DNA of 64,000 nt, from positions 1 to 64,000 of the forward strand of contig NZ_CP011494.1 of assembly GCF_001043175.1 (NCBI RefSeq), read 5' to 3'. The notes beneath the pieces are model-generated. The model saw only the letters and a list, made by a program, of their open reading frames with translations, searched no databases and was not told where the DNA came from. The stretch is from Marinobacter psychrophilus (GTDB lineage Bacteria; Pseudomonadota; Gammaproteobacteria; Pseudomonadales; Oleiphilaceae). Each line of letters opens with the position of its first letter. Position 1 is the first letter of the stretch. The position numbers were made by a program, and so were the translations under genes. Below, piece after piece: positions 50,172 through 61,526 of this stretch.

Positions 50172-51563
50172 TCAGAAAAAGGTCAGCCCTACTTGGAACA
50201 GTTTTTCCACTTCGTTGATTCGCGACTTGTCTACCAAGAACAGGATAACGTGATCGTCTGGCTGCACCCGCAGGTGGTCGTGGGCAATTAGCACTTCGTT
50301 GTGGCGCACAATCGCTCCGATAGTCGTGCCCTGGGGCAGGTTGATTTCGTCCAGTCGCCGGCCGACCACTTTTGATGAACGGTGGTCACCGTGGGCAATG
50401 GCTTCAATGGCTTCGGCAGCACCGCGGCGCAGCGAATGTACGTTCACCACATCGCCGCGGCGAACGTGGGTGAGCAGGCTGCCGATGGTGGTTTGCTGGG
50501 GTGATATGGCAACGTCTATTTCGCCGCCCTGAATCAGATCCACATAATCCGGGTTGTTGATCAGGGTGAGTACCTTGCGAGCGCCCAGGCGTTTGGCCAG
50601 CAAGGAAGCCATGATGTTGGCTTCGTCGTCATTGGTCACGGCGCAGAACACGTCGGTGTTCTCGATGTTTTCTTCCAGCAGTATGTCTTTGTCGGCAGCG
50701 TTGCCTTCCAGCACCACGGTTTTGCGCAGGTTTTCGGACAGCATGATGCAGCGCTCGTGGTTGCGCTCCAACAGTTTTACTTGATAACGGCCTTCCAGGG
50801 TTTGCGCTAGGCGCTGGCCGATGTTGCCGCCACCGCAGATGAAAATACGCTTGTAGGGTTTTTCCAGCGGTTGCAACTCGCTCATCACCGAGCGGATGTG
50901 GTTGGCGTCGGCAATGAAGAATACTTCGTCGCCGTCTTCAATTACCGTGTCGCCTCTGGGCATGATGGCGCGGTCTTTGCGAAAGATAGCGGCTACCCGG
51001 GTTTCAATGCGCGGCATGTGGGTGCGCAGGTAACCCAGTTCCTGGCCCACCAGTGGCCCACCTTTGATGGCGCGAATAGCGACCAGCCGGGTACGGCCTT
51101 TGGAGAACTCTAGCACCTGCAGGGCGCCAGGGTTTTCAATAAGCCGAGTAATGTGGCGGGTGACCAGCTGTTCCGGGCTGATCAATACGTCAATCGGGAA
51201 ACCGTTGAGGTTTTCATGGTCTTTGCCAGAAAACAGTTCCTGATAAGCAAGATAGGAGGCGGCCCGTACCCGACAGATTTTTGTCGGTGTCTTGAACATG
51301 ATGCTGGCAATCTGGCAGGCCACCATGTTGGTTTCATCGCTGTTGGTGACCGCAATCAACATGTCGGCGTCTTCGGCGTTGGCTTGTTTTAGAACCGACG
51401 GATACGAAGCCTTTCCCTGCACTGTGCGTATGTCGAGCCGGTCCTGCAGTTCCCGCAGGCGCGCGCCGTTGCTGTCGATTACGGTAATGTCGTTGGCTTC
51501 GTTGGCGAGGTTCTCTGCCAGCGAACCACCAACTTGTCCGGCTCCGAGAATCAGAATGTTCAT
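50172..51563 (-). CDS. trkA: Trk potassium uptake regulatory protein TrkA
   Basis: A cytoplasmic NAD(H)-binding RCK protein that gates the TrkH/TrkG potassium channel. The 463 residues contain two RCK units: one opening [15 protein letters not shown] (about 4-18) and one opening [17 protein letters not shown] (about 235-251), each followed by a TrkA-C domain. DxN(G/E)-type NAD contacts ([18 protein letters not shown]) are visible. It overlaps the rsmB stop by 4 nt. No trkH is in the window. Confidence 0.95.
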   Translation of the reverse strand: MNILILGAGQVGGSLAENLANEANDITVIDSNGARLRELQDRLDIRTVQGKASYPSVLKQANAEDADMLIAVTNSDETNMVACQIASIMFKTPTKICRVRAASYLAYQELFSGKDHENLNGFPIDVLISPEQLVTRHITRLIENPGALQVLEFSKGRTRLVAIRAIKGGPLVGQELGYLRTHMPRIETRVAAIFRKDRAIMPRGDTVIEDGDEVFFIADANHIRSVMSELQPLEKPYKRIFICGGGNIGQRLAQTLEGRYQVKLLERNHERCIMLSENLRKTVVLEGNAADKDILLEENIENTDVFCAVTNDDEANIMASLLAKRLGARKVLTLINNPDYVDLIQGGEIDVAISPQQTTIGSLLTHVRRGDVVNVHSLRRGAAEAIEAIAHGDHRSSKVVGRRLDEINLPQGTTIGAIVRHNEVLIAHDHLRVQPDDHVILFLVDKSRINEVEKLFQVGLTFF

Positions 51564-52858
51564 AGCTCAGGTTTCTCCAGAACGGCGTAGAAAAAGCCAT
51601 CGTGCCCGTCGTTCAGCGGCAGTAGTTGGCGCCCGGCGGGCATGGTGCGGCCCCACAGAGCCTCAGTTGTCATCAGTTCAGCGTCGGTCTGCTGTTTGCA
51701 GAAGCGCTGCACAATGCGGTGGTTTTCCTGTGGAAATACCGAGCAGGTGGCGTATACAAGGCGCCCGCCCGGTTGCAGTATGCGCCACATGGCAGCCAAC
51801 AGACCCAGCTGGATTTGCGCCAACGGTACTACGTCGGATTCACGCCGCAGCAATTTTATGTCTGGGTGGCGGCGAATCACGCCGCTGGCGCTGCAGGGTA
51901 CGTCCAGCAATATGCGGTCAAACGGCTGGCCGTCCCACCATTGATCAATAGCGGCGGCGTCGGCTTGCAGCAGGCTGGCGTGCAGATCCAGTCGGTCGAG
52001 GTTTTCCTGCACCCGCGGCAAGCGCTGGGCGGACTCGTCAATAGCGACGACTTCCGCTGCCTGGGGGCAACTTTCCAGTATGGCGCAGGTTTTGCCGCCG
52101 GGGGCAGCGCAGGCGTCCAGAATGCGCTGGCCCGGGGCCAGGTCCAGCACGGTAGTGCACAGTTGAGCGGCTTCGTCTTGTACGCTGACGGCGCCTTCGG
52201 CGAACCACGGCAGTGCGTCCACCGGTACCGGTCGTGCCAATTGAATGCCGTGTGGCGCAAAGCGCGTGGCGCGGGCGTCAATGCCGGCATCTAGCAGCAG
52301 TTGCAGATATTCGTCGCGGCTGAAACGCAGCGCATTTACCCGCAGTGTCATTGGCGCTTGGGTGTTGTTGGCATCAACAATGGCCTGCCAGTCATCGGGC
52401 CAGTTGTGGCGCAGCTTTTCGATCATCCAGCCGGGGTGGCTGTAACGGCTTGCGTCGTTGGCCGCCGCCGGGGCACCTTCCCGTTCGGCGCTGCGCAGTA
52501 CGCCGTTCACCAAGCCGGTCAGGTGGGGTTTGTCCATGGCGCGGCAGGCTTCTACGGTTTCGTTCAGCACCGCATACGTTGCTTGCTGGCTGAAGCGTAG
52601 TTGGAACAGCGCTACCAGCATCAGGTGATGCACCACCCTGTCGTGGCTTTTCAAGGGTTTTTTCATGCGCCCCTGAAGCTCATCATCAAGTCGGTGAAAC
52701 CAGCGGCAGGTGCCATAACACAGAGCCTGCAGCTGTGGTCGCAGATTCAGCGGCAGACGCAGCAGCGACGGTGGCAAGCACTGTGAAAGCGACTGGCCCT
52801 GTTCTACCGACAGCAAAACCTCGGCAGCAATGGCGCGTAATGGGGCGTGCGGTTGCAT
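51560..52858 (-). CDS. rsmB: 16S rRNA m5C967 methyltransferase RsmB (Sun/Fmu)
   Basis: An SAM-dependent methyltransferase of 432 residues from ATG 52858 ([16 protein letters not shown]). The N-terminal NusB-like helical domain covers about 1-140. The Rossmann domain has [15 protein letters not shown] (SAM motif I), [15 protein letters not shown] and [16 protein letters not shown], holding the two catalytic cysteines of the m5C family. A frame open to 52900 runs into fmt and is not used. Between fmt and this gene there is a single base; it overlaps trkA by 4 nt. Confidence 0.95.
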   Translation of the reverse strand: MQPHAPLRAIAAEVLLSVEQGQSLSQCLPPSLLRLPLNLRPQLQALCYGTCRWFHRLDDELQGRMKKPLKSHDRVVHHLMLVALFQLRFSQQATYAVLNETVEACRAMDKPHLTGLVNGVLRSAEREGAPAAANDASRYSHPGWMIEKLRHNWPDDWQAIVDANNTQAPMTLRVNALRFSRDEYLQLLLDAGIDARATRFAPHGIQLARPVPVDALPWFAEGAVSVQDEAAQLCTTVLDLAPGQRILDACAAPGGKTCAILESCPQAAEVVAIDESAQRLPRVQENLDRLDLHASLLQADAAAIDQWWDGQPFDRILLDVPCSASGVIRRHPDIKLLRRESDVVPLAQIQLGLLAAMWRILQPGGRLVYATCSVFPQENHRIVQRFCKQQTDAELMTTEALWGRTMPAGRQLLPLNDGHDGFFYAVLEKPEL

Positions 52859-52859
52859 G

Positions 52860-53810
52860 TTATTGCAGCTCCTGGCCGGGCAGCAGAATCTGTTTGCCAC
52901 CGTTTATCAGGTCGTTCACGCTTTGTGCCCGTGCGCCGGGCAGCTGCACCTGGCTGACTCGCAAAACACCTTCGCCGCAAGCGATATCGATGCCCTCACG
53001 CTGGCGTGCTAAAACGGTACCGGGGCTGGCTTTTTGGCCATTCTGCTCCTGTTTATGTTTCTGGACCTGAGCCAGGTGTAAGCGAATACGCTGGTCGCCC
53101 AGGTCGGTAAAGGTGCCAGGCCAAGGATTAAATGCGCGAATGAGCCGCTCGATGCTCTGGGCATCGCTGTGCCAGTCAATCTGGCCTTCCTGCTTCGCCA
53201 GCTTGTGGGCGTAACAGGCCTGTACATTTTGCTGTGCTTGCGGTTTTAGCGTGTTCTGCTCCAGCAATTGCAGCGCGCTTACAATGGCCTTGCCGCCCAG
53301 TTCGGCCAGCCGATCGTGCAGGCTGCCGCCGGTGTCTTCAGGGTGAATGGGTGTAGACACTTTCAGCAGCATGGCGCCGGTGTCCAGGCCTTCATCCATC
53401 TGCATAATGGTGATGCCGCTTTCAGGGTCGCCCGCAGCGATAGCACGCTGAATGGGCGCGGCGCCGCGCCAGCGGGGTAACAGGGAGGCGTGAATGTTCA
53501 GGCAGCCATGGACCGGAATGGACAGTACCGAGGCTGGCAGAATCAAGCCATAAGCGGCAACAATTATCACGTCTGGTTGTAAGTCGGCCAACTGCTGGCG
53601 GGCGTCTTCCATTTTGAAGTTGTCGGGCTGAAAAACCGCGATACCGGCATCCAGCGCCGCCTGTTTTACCGGCCCCGGGAGCAGTTTGCGGCCACGGCCC
53701 GCTGGCCGGTCTGGCTGGCTATACACGCCCACCACGTTGTATTTGGCGGCAAGTAGGGCTTTCAAGGCAATGGCGGCAAAATCAGGGGTTCCGGCAAAAA
53801 CAATACGCAC
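52860..53810 (-). CDS. fmt: Methionyl-tRNA formyltransferase
   Basis: Formylates initiator Met-tRNA using 10-formyltetrahydrofolate. It has 316 residues. N-terminal VFAGTPDFAAIALKALL, the catalytic block GCLNIHASLLPRWRGAAPIQRAI (Asn, His) with IMQMDEGLDTG, then a C-terminal OB-fold tRNA-binding domain (AFNPWPGTFTDLGDQRIRL). It is followed directly by rsmB and trkA. Unusually, a terminator-like hairpin at 53875-53900 separates it from def, so it probably has its own promoter in the 53811-53986 gap. Confidence 0.95.
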   Translation of the reverse strand: MRIVFAGTPDFAAIALKALLAAKYNVVGVYSQPDRPAGRGRKLLPGPVKQAALDAGIAVFQPDNFKMEDARQQLADLQPDVIIVAAYGLILPASVLSIPVHGCLNIHASLLPRWRGAAPIQRAIAAGDPESGITIMQMDEGLDTGAMLLKVSTPIHPEDTGGSLHDRLAELGGKAIVSALQLLEQNTLKPQAQQNVQACYAHKLAKQEGQIDWHSDAQSIERLIRAFNPWPGTFTDLGDQRIRLHLAQVQKHKQEQNGQKASPGTVLARQREGIDIACGEGVLRVSQVQLPGARAQSVNDLINGGKQILLPGQELQ

Positions 53811-53874
53811 AGTGTTTGGCTCTCTGTTGGACTTTTCGTCGAATTCTCAGTCGGATTCGCTGATCCATTCAATA

Positions 53875-53900
53875 CAAAAAACCGGGCGCAAAGGCCCGGT
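53875..53900 (-). terminator. Intrinsic terminator downstream of def
   Basis: On the minus strand the stem ACCGGGC / GCCCGGT with a 6-nt loop is followed by six T. It lies 87 bp past the def stop and 65 bp before the fmt start, splitting what is usually a def-fmt operon. Confidence 0.8.
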
Positions 53901-53986
53901 CATCAGTTTTATGACTGTTATGGCACCCAGGCCACCTTAATAAATGCTGGCTCAGGCACTCGTTTCAAGCGCTTTCCAAACACTCT

Positions 53987-54490
53987 TTAAGCACTCTTCT
54001 TTTGCAACTTTTCCAACTTTTTGCGGATACGTGTACGCTTTAGCGAACTCAAGTAATCCACAAAAAGTTTGCCGTTCAGGTGATCCATCTCGTGCTGGAT
54101 GCACACCGCTAGCAGTCCGCGGGCTTCAATTTCAAAAGCTTCGCCATTGCGATCAAGAGCTTTGATGAGGCAATGCTCAATGCGCTCAACATCTTCATAA
54201 AATCCCGGTACCGACAGGCAACCTTCCTGCATGGCTTCCAGGTCGCCATCGAGCACCTCAATCTTAGGGTTGATGAATACCCTGGGTTCGCTGTTGTCAT
54301 CTGACAGATCCATTACGACGATCTGCTGGTGCACGTTAACCTGGCTCGCCGCGAGGCCAATACCGACCGCATCGTACATGGTCTCGAACATGTCGTCGAT
54401 AAGGGTGCGGATCTCGTCAGTTACGGTGATAACCGGCTTGGCGAGAGTTCGCAGACGTGGGTCGGGGTATTCAAGAATGTCTAGAATCAT
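53987..54490 (-). CDS. def: Peptide deformylase
   Basis: A metal-dependent enzyme removing the N-formyl group from new proteins; 167 residues, normal for type I. Motif 1 GIGLAASQV (about 45-53), motif 2 EGCLSVPG with the metal-ligand Cys (about 89-96) and motif 3 QHEMDHLNG with two His and the catalytic Glu are intact. Start is ATG 54490. It is divergent from the LysM gene and has a terminator downstream. Confidence 0.96.
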   Translation of the reverse strand: MILDILEYPDPRLRTLAKPVITVTDEIRTLIDDMFETMYDAVGIGLAASQVNVHQQIVVMDLSDDNSEPRVFINPKIEVLDGDLEAMQEGCLSVPGFYEDVERIEHCLIKALDRNGEAFEIEARGLLAVCIQHEMDHLNGKLFVDYLSSLKRTRIRKKLEKLQKKSA

Positions 54491-54913
54491 AGTACGTTAC
54501 TTTTTTAAATGCGTGCTTTGGACAGTGAATGCCAACGTTCGTTCGCGTACAAAGGATGTCTGAAATGCGACCTTGTACTGCGCTTTTCAACCCCGGGGTG
54601 TTTATGATGCGGGACATACTTACCCGACCGGGGCATTTGCGTGTTGGCTCTATGTCTACATTATCTAACAATTTGGCGATTGAGTACAAACTGATCAGTC
54701 AATTGAGAAAAACTATGAGAGATACCTGTACGGGTGGGCAAACGTTAAAAGTCCCCGGTGGTGAGTAGATAACACTACAATTAACCGAGCATCTTCTATA
54801 GTAACGGGAATAACAACAGATTAAGCTAAAAAATAGCAGGCGAAAGCCAACCGGACTTCGGGCGCCAGCCGACCGAATTTAAGCATCAAAGCACGGGATC
54901 AAGGACTTAAACC
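54491..54913. other. 423-bp divergent intergenic region
   Basis: The gap between def and the LysM gene should hold promoters for both. It contains a 79-codon open frame (54529-54768) with atypical composition and no clear ribosome-binding site, which I do not regard as a gene. I see no RNA gene, repeat or strong palindrome in it. Confidence 0.5.
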
Positions 54914-55933
54914 ATGAGGAAACTGCTGTACGCTCTGGCAGCTACAACGCTGTTGTTTACCGCTTGGGCCCAAGCAGCACCGGAGCTGCGGTCGGATCAT
55001 CCCGAACGTTATACCGTTGTTAAAGGCGATACCCTGTGGGATATCTCCGCCCGCTTTTTGAACAACCCCTGGTACTGGCCGGAAATTTGGCAGGTAAACC
55101 CCCAGGTGGCCAACCCTCATTTAATTTACCCCGGTGACCGCTTGGCGTTGGTTTACATTGATGGCCAGCCAAAAATCATGAAAATGGCCAACGGTGACGG
55201 TGTGATCAAGCTGTCGCCGCAAGTACGCTCCGAAGCCATTGATACGCCGATCCCGGCCATACCGCTGGACGCCATCGCCAGCTTTTTAACCGATACCCGC
55301 ATTGTTACTCCGGAACAGATAGAAGCTGCGCCTTACGTGCTGGAAGGTGAAGACGGCCGAATTGTTACCGGCGCTGGCGATCGCGTTTACGCTCGCGGCC
55401 AGAAGCCGGCGAACACGGTTGGCGTCTTCCGCCGTGGTAATGAATTTGTCGATCCGAAAACCGGTGAATTTCTTGGCCTGGAAGCTCGTAGTATTGGCAC
55501 AGCCAAGGTTACTGCCACCAACGGCGATGTGTTGACGCTACTGCTGAGCCAATCCAACGAAGAAATTCGCATTGGTGACCGCTTGCTGGTGAATGCCAGC
55601 CGACCGCTTTCTACCAGCTTTGTGCCCACCGCGCCGGCGAAATCCGTAAGCGGGCAGATGATAGCGGTAGATGGCGGCGTTAATCAGATTGGTCAGTACG
55701 ATGTTGTTGCTATCAATCTGGGCCTGCGCGAAGGCATAGAGCCGGGCAACGTAATGGCCGTGCTGCAAAGCGGCAATCTGGTGCGCGACCCGGTCACTGG
55801 CGAAACCATTGAGCTGCCGTCTGAACGCGCCGGTCTGCTGATGGTGTTCCAGGCTTACGAAAAAATGAGCTACGGCCTTATGCTGCAAGCCAGCCGGCCG
55901 CTGGCGGTGGGTGATCAGGTAACCAACCCCTGA
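54914..55933 (+). CDS. Exported LysM-domain protein
   Basis: A 339-residue envelope protein with a signal peptide (MRKLLYALAATTLLFTAWAQAA). One LysM peptidoglycan-binding domain follows (RYTVVKGDTLWDISARFL, then PEIWQVNPQVANPHLIYPGDRL, about 32-80). The remaining 250 residues are beta-rich with no enzyme motif I can name. The position between def and dprA and the domain layout match PA0020 of Pseudomonas, of unknown precise role. It likely binds the cell wall in the periplasm. A terminator lies at 55952-55979. Confidence 0.92.
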   Translation: MRKLLYALAATTLLFTAWAQAAPELRSDHPERYTVVKGDTLWDISARFLNNPWYWPEIWQVNPQVANPHLIYPGDRLALVYIDGQPKIMKMANGDGVIKLSPQVRSEAIDTPIPAIPLDAIASFLTDTRIVTPEQIEAAPYVLEGEDGRIVTGAGDRVYARGQKPANTVGVFRRGNEFVDPKTGEFLGLEARSIGTAKVTATNGDVLTLLLSQSNEEIRIGDRLLVNASRPLSTSFVPTAPAKSVSGQMIAVDGGVNQIGQYDVVAINLGLREGIEPGNVMAVLQSGNLVRDPVTGETIELPSERAGLLMVFQAYEKMSYGLMLQASRPLAVGDQVTNP

Positions 55934-55951
55934 TCACCCGATAAAAACCCG

Positions 55952-55979
55952 AGCCGGGCACGGAATGCCCGGCTTTTTT
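55952..55979 (+). terminator. Intrinsic terminator of the LysM gene
   Basis: The stem AGCCGGGC / GCCCGGCT with an ACGGAAT loop is followed by TTTTTT. It ends 16 bp before the dprA start codon, so dprA transcription must begin inside it or depend on readthrough. Confidence 0.85.
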
Positions 55980-55994
55980 CTGTGCGCAAGGAAG

Positions 55995-57203
55995 ATGCCC
56001 GTGCCCCAAGTACCCCTGTTTTCATTTGATACGCCGCCCGGCTCCGACCTCACTGACCCCGCCGTTGACCAGGTATGTGATGACAGCCCGGAGCGGGCCC
56101 GGCAATGGCTGTTTTTGAGCCAGTTGCCGGGTTTTGGCCTAAGGGTGCGGCGCCGGTTAGCGGCGCACGTTCTGCAACTGCCCGACCTGCTAAACCTGGA
56201 CAGCGCCAGCCATAAAGCCATGGGCCTGCCCGCAGATGCTTGTGGAGCCCTTGCTGCCTGGCGCCGTGATGACGCCGGACATCCGGCGTTGGTGGCTTTG
56301 CGAGCTATAGAAAGCGCCTGTGAGCGGCATGGTATTGGCATTGTGCACTGGCAGTCGTCGGCTTATCCGCTGCCGCTGCGCCACATTCATAACCCGCCTT
56401 TATTATTGTACATTCGTGGCGATACCAGCCTGCTCGGTCGTGACCAACTGGCGGTTATTGGCAGCCGCCACGCCACTCGTGCCGGGCTGGACCACGCTCG
56501 GGGCTTTGCTGCAGCGCTTGGCGAATGTAATCTGTTAGTCAGCAGCGGCCTGGCGTTGGGTATCGACGGTGCTGCCCACGCCGGTGCGCTGGACGCTGGC
56601 CATCCTACTTTGGCGGTGATTGGCAGTGGGCTTGATAAAATCTATCCGCGCCAACATCAGCGGCTGGGGGAGCGGGTGATTGCCAATGGTCTGCTGGTGT
56701 CCGAGTACCCGCCGGGCACTCAGGCTCGCCCCGCACACTTCCCCCAGCGTAATCGCATCATCAGCGGCTTGAGCCGGGGTGTTCTGGTGGTAGAGGCCGG
56801 TTTCAAGAGCGGCTCGCTGATTACCGCTCGGCTGGCTTCAGAGCAAGGCCGCGACGTGTTCGCCATACCGGGGTCGGTACACAGCCCGGTAGCCCGTGGT
56901 TGTCACCAACTGATTCGGCAGGGTGCTACGCTGGTAGAAAGCGTGGCCGACATCCTGCAGGAACTGGGGGGCTGGTGGATTGAGCCGGCAACACCGGGCG
57001 CAAGCTTACAAAGCGCTGCCACCGAGGGTCTGGACGCCCGTGAAATCGCCGTGCTGGAGGCTTTAGGGTATGATTCGCAATCAACCGATGTACTGGGTTC
57101 GAGCACCGGGCTGAGCGCCGATCAACTGATGCAGTCCCTGCTTTTGTTAGAGCTTCAGGGCCTGGCCACAGCGGCGCCCGGCGGATATGTCCGCATTGCC
57201 TGA
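55995..57203 (+). CDS. dprA: DNA-processing protein DprA (Smf)
   Basis: DprA loads RecA on incoming single-stranded DNA in natural transformation. 402 residues from ATG 55995 (MPVPQVPLF) with AAGGAAG upstream; the frame is open from 55965, but that part lies in the terminator. The Rossmann core shows VIGSRHATRAGLDHARGFA, SSGLALGIDGAAHAGAL, VIGSGLDKIYP and FPQRNRIISGLS. An N-terminal SAM-like helical domain precedes it, and a C-terminal winged-helix (DAREIAVLEALGYD...) ends it. tsaC begins about 40 bp later. Confidence 0.94.
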   Translation: MPVPQVPLFSFDTPPGSDLTDPAVDQVCDDSPERARQWLFLSQLPGFGLRVRRRLAAHVLQLPDLLNLDSASHKAMGLPADACGALAAWRRDDAGHPALVALRAIESACERHGIGIVHWQSSAYPLPLRHIHNPPLLLYIRGDTSLLGRDQLAVIGSRHATRAGLDHARGFAAALGECNLLVSSGLALGIDGAAHAGALDAGHPTLAVIGSGLDKIYPRQHQRLGERVIANGLLVSEYPPGTQARPAHFPQRNRIISGLSRGVLVVEAGFKSGSLITARLASEQGRDVFAIPGSVHSPVARGCHQLIRQGATLVESVADILQELGGWWIEPATPGASLQSAATEGLDAREIAVLEALGYDSQSTDVLGSSTGLSADQLMQSLLLLELQGLATAAPGGYVRIA

Positions 57204-57244
57204 ACCCGGTGCCAACAGTGATTTCATTCAGGCTCAACTTTCCT

Positions 57245-58746
<1,502 letters not shown>

Positions 58747-58756
58747 AGGGGTAACG

Positions 58757-59590
58757 ATGAAAAACGATCTGTATGCGGTGATTGGCCACCCCATTAGCCA
58801 TAGTAAGTCACCGCGGATTCATGGTCTGTTTGCCAGCCAGACTGGCGAGGCGCTTGAGTATACGGCGATTCAGGCGCCCCTGAATGGTTTTGAAAACACC
58901 GTAACCGAGTTTTTCGCGCGCGGCGGCAAAGGCCTGAACGTGACTGTACCGTTTAAGGAAGCAGCCTGGCAGATGGCTGGCCGACACAGCGCCCGCGCTC
59001 TCAAGGCTGGCGCGGCCAACACTCTGTATCAGGACAACGGCGTGTTGGTGGCAGACAACACCGACGGCGCAGGTTTGGTAAAAGACTTGCTGCACAATCA
59101 CCAAGTGGCATTGAAGGGCGCCCGTGTTTTGATATTGGGTGCTGGTGGCGCGGTACGCGGTGTTCTAGCGCCGCTGTTGCTTGAACAGCCGCACACGCTG
59201 GTGATTGCTAACCGCACGCCGGCTAAGGCGCAGAATTTGGCAGCGCTCTTTGCTGACGTCGCCGGTGTTACCTGGCTTGGCAGCCAGGCGTACGACAGTG
59301 TCACCGGCGATTTCGATGTCATTATCAACGGCACTAGCGCTAGCCTGCAGGGCGATTTACCGCCGCTGTCTGTAGAGCTGATCGGCGCTGATACGGTGAT
59401 TTACGACATGATGTATGCTGCCACAAATACCACGTTTAACCAGTGGGCTCGGGATAACGGGGCAAAGCGCGTGTATGACGGCCTGGGCATGCTGGTAGAG
59501 CAAGCGGCCGAGGCATTCGAAGTGTGGCGCGGGGTGCGGCCGCAAACTGCTCCGGTTATTGCTAGTTTACGAACCCTTACAGCAAATTAA
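58757..59590 (+). CDS. aroE: Shikimate dehydrogenase (NADP+)
   Basis: Reduces 3-dehydroshikimate to shikimate in aromatic amino acid synthesis; 277 residues. Substrate site GHPISHSKSPRIHGLF (Ser-Lys-Ser) and GLNVTVPFKEAAW (catalytic Lys, about 66), NTDGAGLVKDL (Asp), the NADP-binding GAGGAVRGVL and NRTPAKA, and late YDGLGMLVEQAAEAFEVW. GGGG precedes ATG 58757. hemF-aroE adjacency is the same in Pseudomonas. Confidence 0.96.
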   Translation: MKNDLYAVIGHPISHSKSPRIHGLFASQTGEALEYTAIQAPLNGFENTVTEFFARGGKGLNVTVPFKEAAWQMAGRHSARALKAGAANTLYQDNGVLVADNTDGAGLVKDLLHNHQVALKGARVLILGAGGAVRGVLAPLLLEQPHTLVIANRTPAKAQNLAALFADVAGVTWLGSQAYDSVTGDFDVIINGTSASLQGDLPPLSVELIGADTVIYDMMYAATNTTFNQWARDNGAKRVYDGLGMLVEQAAEAFEVWRGVRPQTAPVIASLRTLTAN

Positions 59591-59638
59591 ATCAGGCATA
59601 AATCAAGCGAAGAAAATAGTCAAAATGAAGGTTAACGC

Positions 59639-60412
59639 ATGGACATACTAACGCTGGTAGGACTGGTTGCCGGGGTGCTGGTGGTGATACTGGCCATGCT
59701 GGCTAACGCCACCCTGCTGACCTTTCTTAACCTGCCCGGGTTGGCCATTGTGCTGGGCGGAACCTTTGCGGTAACGCTGATCAAGTTCCGCCTGAGTTCG
59801 TTGATGAGCGCTATTCGCCTGGCGTCGCGCGCGGCCTTTATGGACCGCGTAGAGCGTCCTGACGAGCTGATTCGCGAGGTGGGCTTGTTGTCCATGGTGG
59901 TGCGTAAAGAGGGTATTTTGGGCCTTGAAAACCACACCACCGACAATGTGTTTCTGCAGAAAGCCATTAATCTGTGTGTTGATGGCCATTCGCCAGAACT
60001 TGTAGAAGAAGCCCTGCACCATGAAATCCAGCAATGCTCCGAACGCCACGAGGTGGCAGAAAGAGTGTTTCGAGGCATTGGCGAATCGGCTCCGGCCATA
60101 GGAATGCTTGGCACTCTGGTAGGCTTGGTGCAAATGCTCAATACCCTTGATGACCCTTCTTCTATTGGCCCGGCTATGGCGATCGCTCTGCTGACCACGC
60201 TTTACGGTGCTTTTATTGCTCAGCTGATCGCCTTGCCTCTGGCGGACAAACTGCAGTTAAAAGCCGAAGACGAAATGCGCAACCAACTTTTGATTGCCAC
60301 TTCCATTCAAAAAATCCTGCAAGGTGAAAATCCGAGGGTAATGACCGAATTGCTGTCATCGTTTTTGAACCCCGAGCAGCGCGACAGTCTGAAACGCGAG
60401 CAGGGGGGCTAA
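59639..60412 (+). CDS. MotA/PomA-type flagellar stator protein
   Basis: A 257-residue inner-membrane protein with four helices: 2-22 (ILTLVGLVAGVLVVILAML), 31-50 (NLPGLAIVLGGTFAVTLIKF), and two after the cytoplasmic domain (IGMLGTLVGLVQMLNTLDDP and GPAMAIALLTTLYGAFIAQLI). The cytoplasmic loop carries LASRAAFMDRVERPDELIREVG with charged residues that contact FliG. It resembles the PomA branch, hinting at a sodium-driven stator. GAAGG precedes the ATG. The motB-like gene follows 3 bp later. No other flagellar gene is in the window. Confidence 0.9.
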   Translation: MDILTLVGLVAGVLVVILAMLANATLLTFLNLPGLAIVLGGTFAVTLIKFRLSSLMSAIRLASRAAFMDRVERPDELIREVGLLSMVVRKEGILGLENHTTDNVFLQKAINLCVDGHSPELVEEALHHEIQQCSERHEVAERVFRGIGESAPAIGMLGTLVGLVQMLNTLDDPSSIGPAMAIALLTTLYGAFIAQLIALPLADKLQLKAEDEMRNQLLIATSIQKILQGENPRVMTELLSSFLNPEQRDSLKREQGG

Positions 60413-60415
60413 GCC

Positions 60416-61297
60416 TTGGCCCGTCTGGCTCTTGCAACCCTGCCCAAACGCAAAAAAGTAGGCACCGCCGGTGCGCCAGCGTGGATTGTGACCTTTGCCG
60501 ACCTGGCCACTTTGCTGCTGACGTTTTTCATACTGCTGTTGTCGTTCGCCGAAATGGATATTGAAAAATACAAAGCGATGGCCGGCTCGATGTCTGTTGC
60601 GTTCGGTTCAGGCAATTTGATCGCGGATGGCGGTGGCAGTTTGCCGATCAAGATTTCTGACGGGAACAGCAGCTTGGATCCAGACACACAGTTGCAGGCT
60701 GAGCCTGAATTGATCGACGAGCGCTCGACCAGCGGTAGCGTTACTCTGGTGTCTGAAGACGAGGTTATGATATCTGAAGGCGAGGCTCTGATGTCTGAAG
60801 GCGTGATTACTTTGGCTAGTAGTTTGATTCGGGAGCTGGAAACCGAAGTGGCTAGCGGCGCCCTGAGCGTCGACTATGATGAACACCAAGTGATCATCCG
60901 CTTCTCTGAAGATGCCACATTTTTGTCGGGCGACGCCACTATTAAGAAAGCAATGCTGCCTATCATCGAGCGGGTAGTGGGCGTGCTGAAAAATTGCCGC
61001 GGCGATGTGGTGGTGGCCGGATATACAGACGATAGGCCCATCGCCAGCAGCCGTTACCGTTCCAACTGGGATCTTTCAGCGGCGCGGGCGGTGTCGGTAG
61101 TACACGAACTGGTTCTGAACCGTGATGTGCCTGCCGATCGGGTGATGGCTGCCGGCCGTGCTGAAACCAACCCGCTGGTGCCCAATAACAGCCCGGAAAA
61201 CCGTGCCGTGAACCGGCGGGTGGAAATTGCCATTCGCGGCCCGGTATGCGAGGACGACGCGCCTATCGAGCAGTTGCCGGCAGAAGTCATACCCTAA
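60416..61297 (+). CDS. MotB/PomB-type flagellar stator protein
   Basis: A 293-residue stator subunit with TTG start 60416 preceded by AGGGGGG. One N-terminal helix (FADLATLLLTFFILLLSFAEMD, about 27-48) with the ion-binding Asp in TFADL, a plug region, a long acidic linker with repeated SEGE/SEDE-like units (about 100-130), and a C-terminal OmpA/MotB peptidoglycan-binding domain (VVAGYTDDRPIASSRYRSNWDLSAARAVSV, GRAETNPLVPNNSPENRAVNRRVEI). It pairs with the motA-like gene. Confidence 0.92.
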   Translation: MARLALATLPKRKKVGTAGAPAWIVTFADLATLLLTFFILLLSFAEMDIEKYKAMAGSMSVAFGSGNLIADGGGSLPIKISDGNSSLDPDTQLQAEPELIDERSTSGSVTLVSEDEVMISEGEALMSEGVITLASSLIRELETEVASGALSVDYDEHQVIIRFSEDATFLSGDATIKKAMLPIIERVVGVLKNCRGDVVVAGYTDDRPIASSRYRSNWDLSAARAVSVVHELVLNRDVPADRVMAAGRAETNPLVPNNSPENRAVNRRVEIAIRGPVCEDDAPIEQLPAEVIP

Positions 61298-61526
61298 ATA
61301 GGCGAGCTACCGCGAGATTAGCTCAAGGAAAGACTCGGGTATGAGGTTGATAAGCTATTTGCCACGACATTGGCACCCATCAGCAAGGTCGTGAGAGACG
61401 GGTCCAAAACCGAACTTCAAATCTGATTGAGGTGCTTTGAAGGCCGTAACAATAGTGTGAACAACATAAGCTTGATCAGATTCATGACTTATTGTGCACA
61501 ACAGGCGCGGGCAAATGTCGCTTAGA

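Noticed and set aside
54529..54768. 79-codon open frame between def and the LysM gene
   Set aside because: Unusual composition, no ribosome-binding site and no recognisable motif; likely chance in a promoter region.
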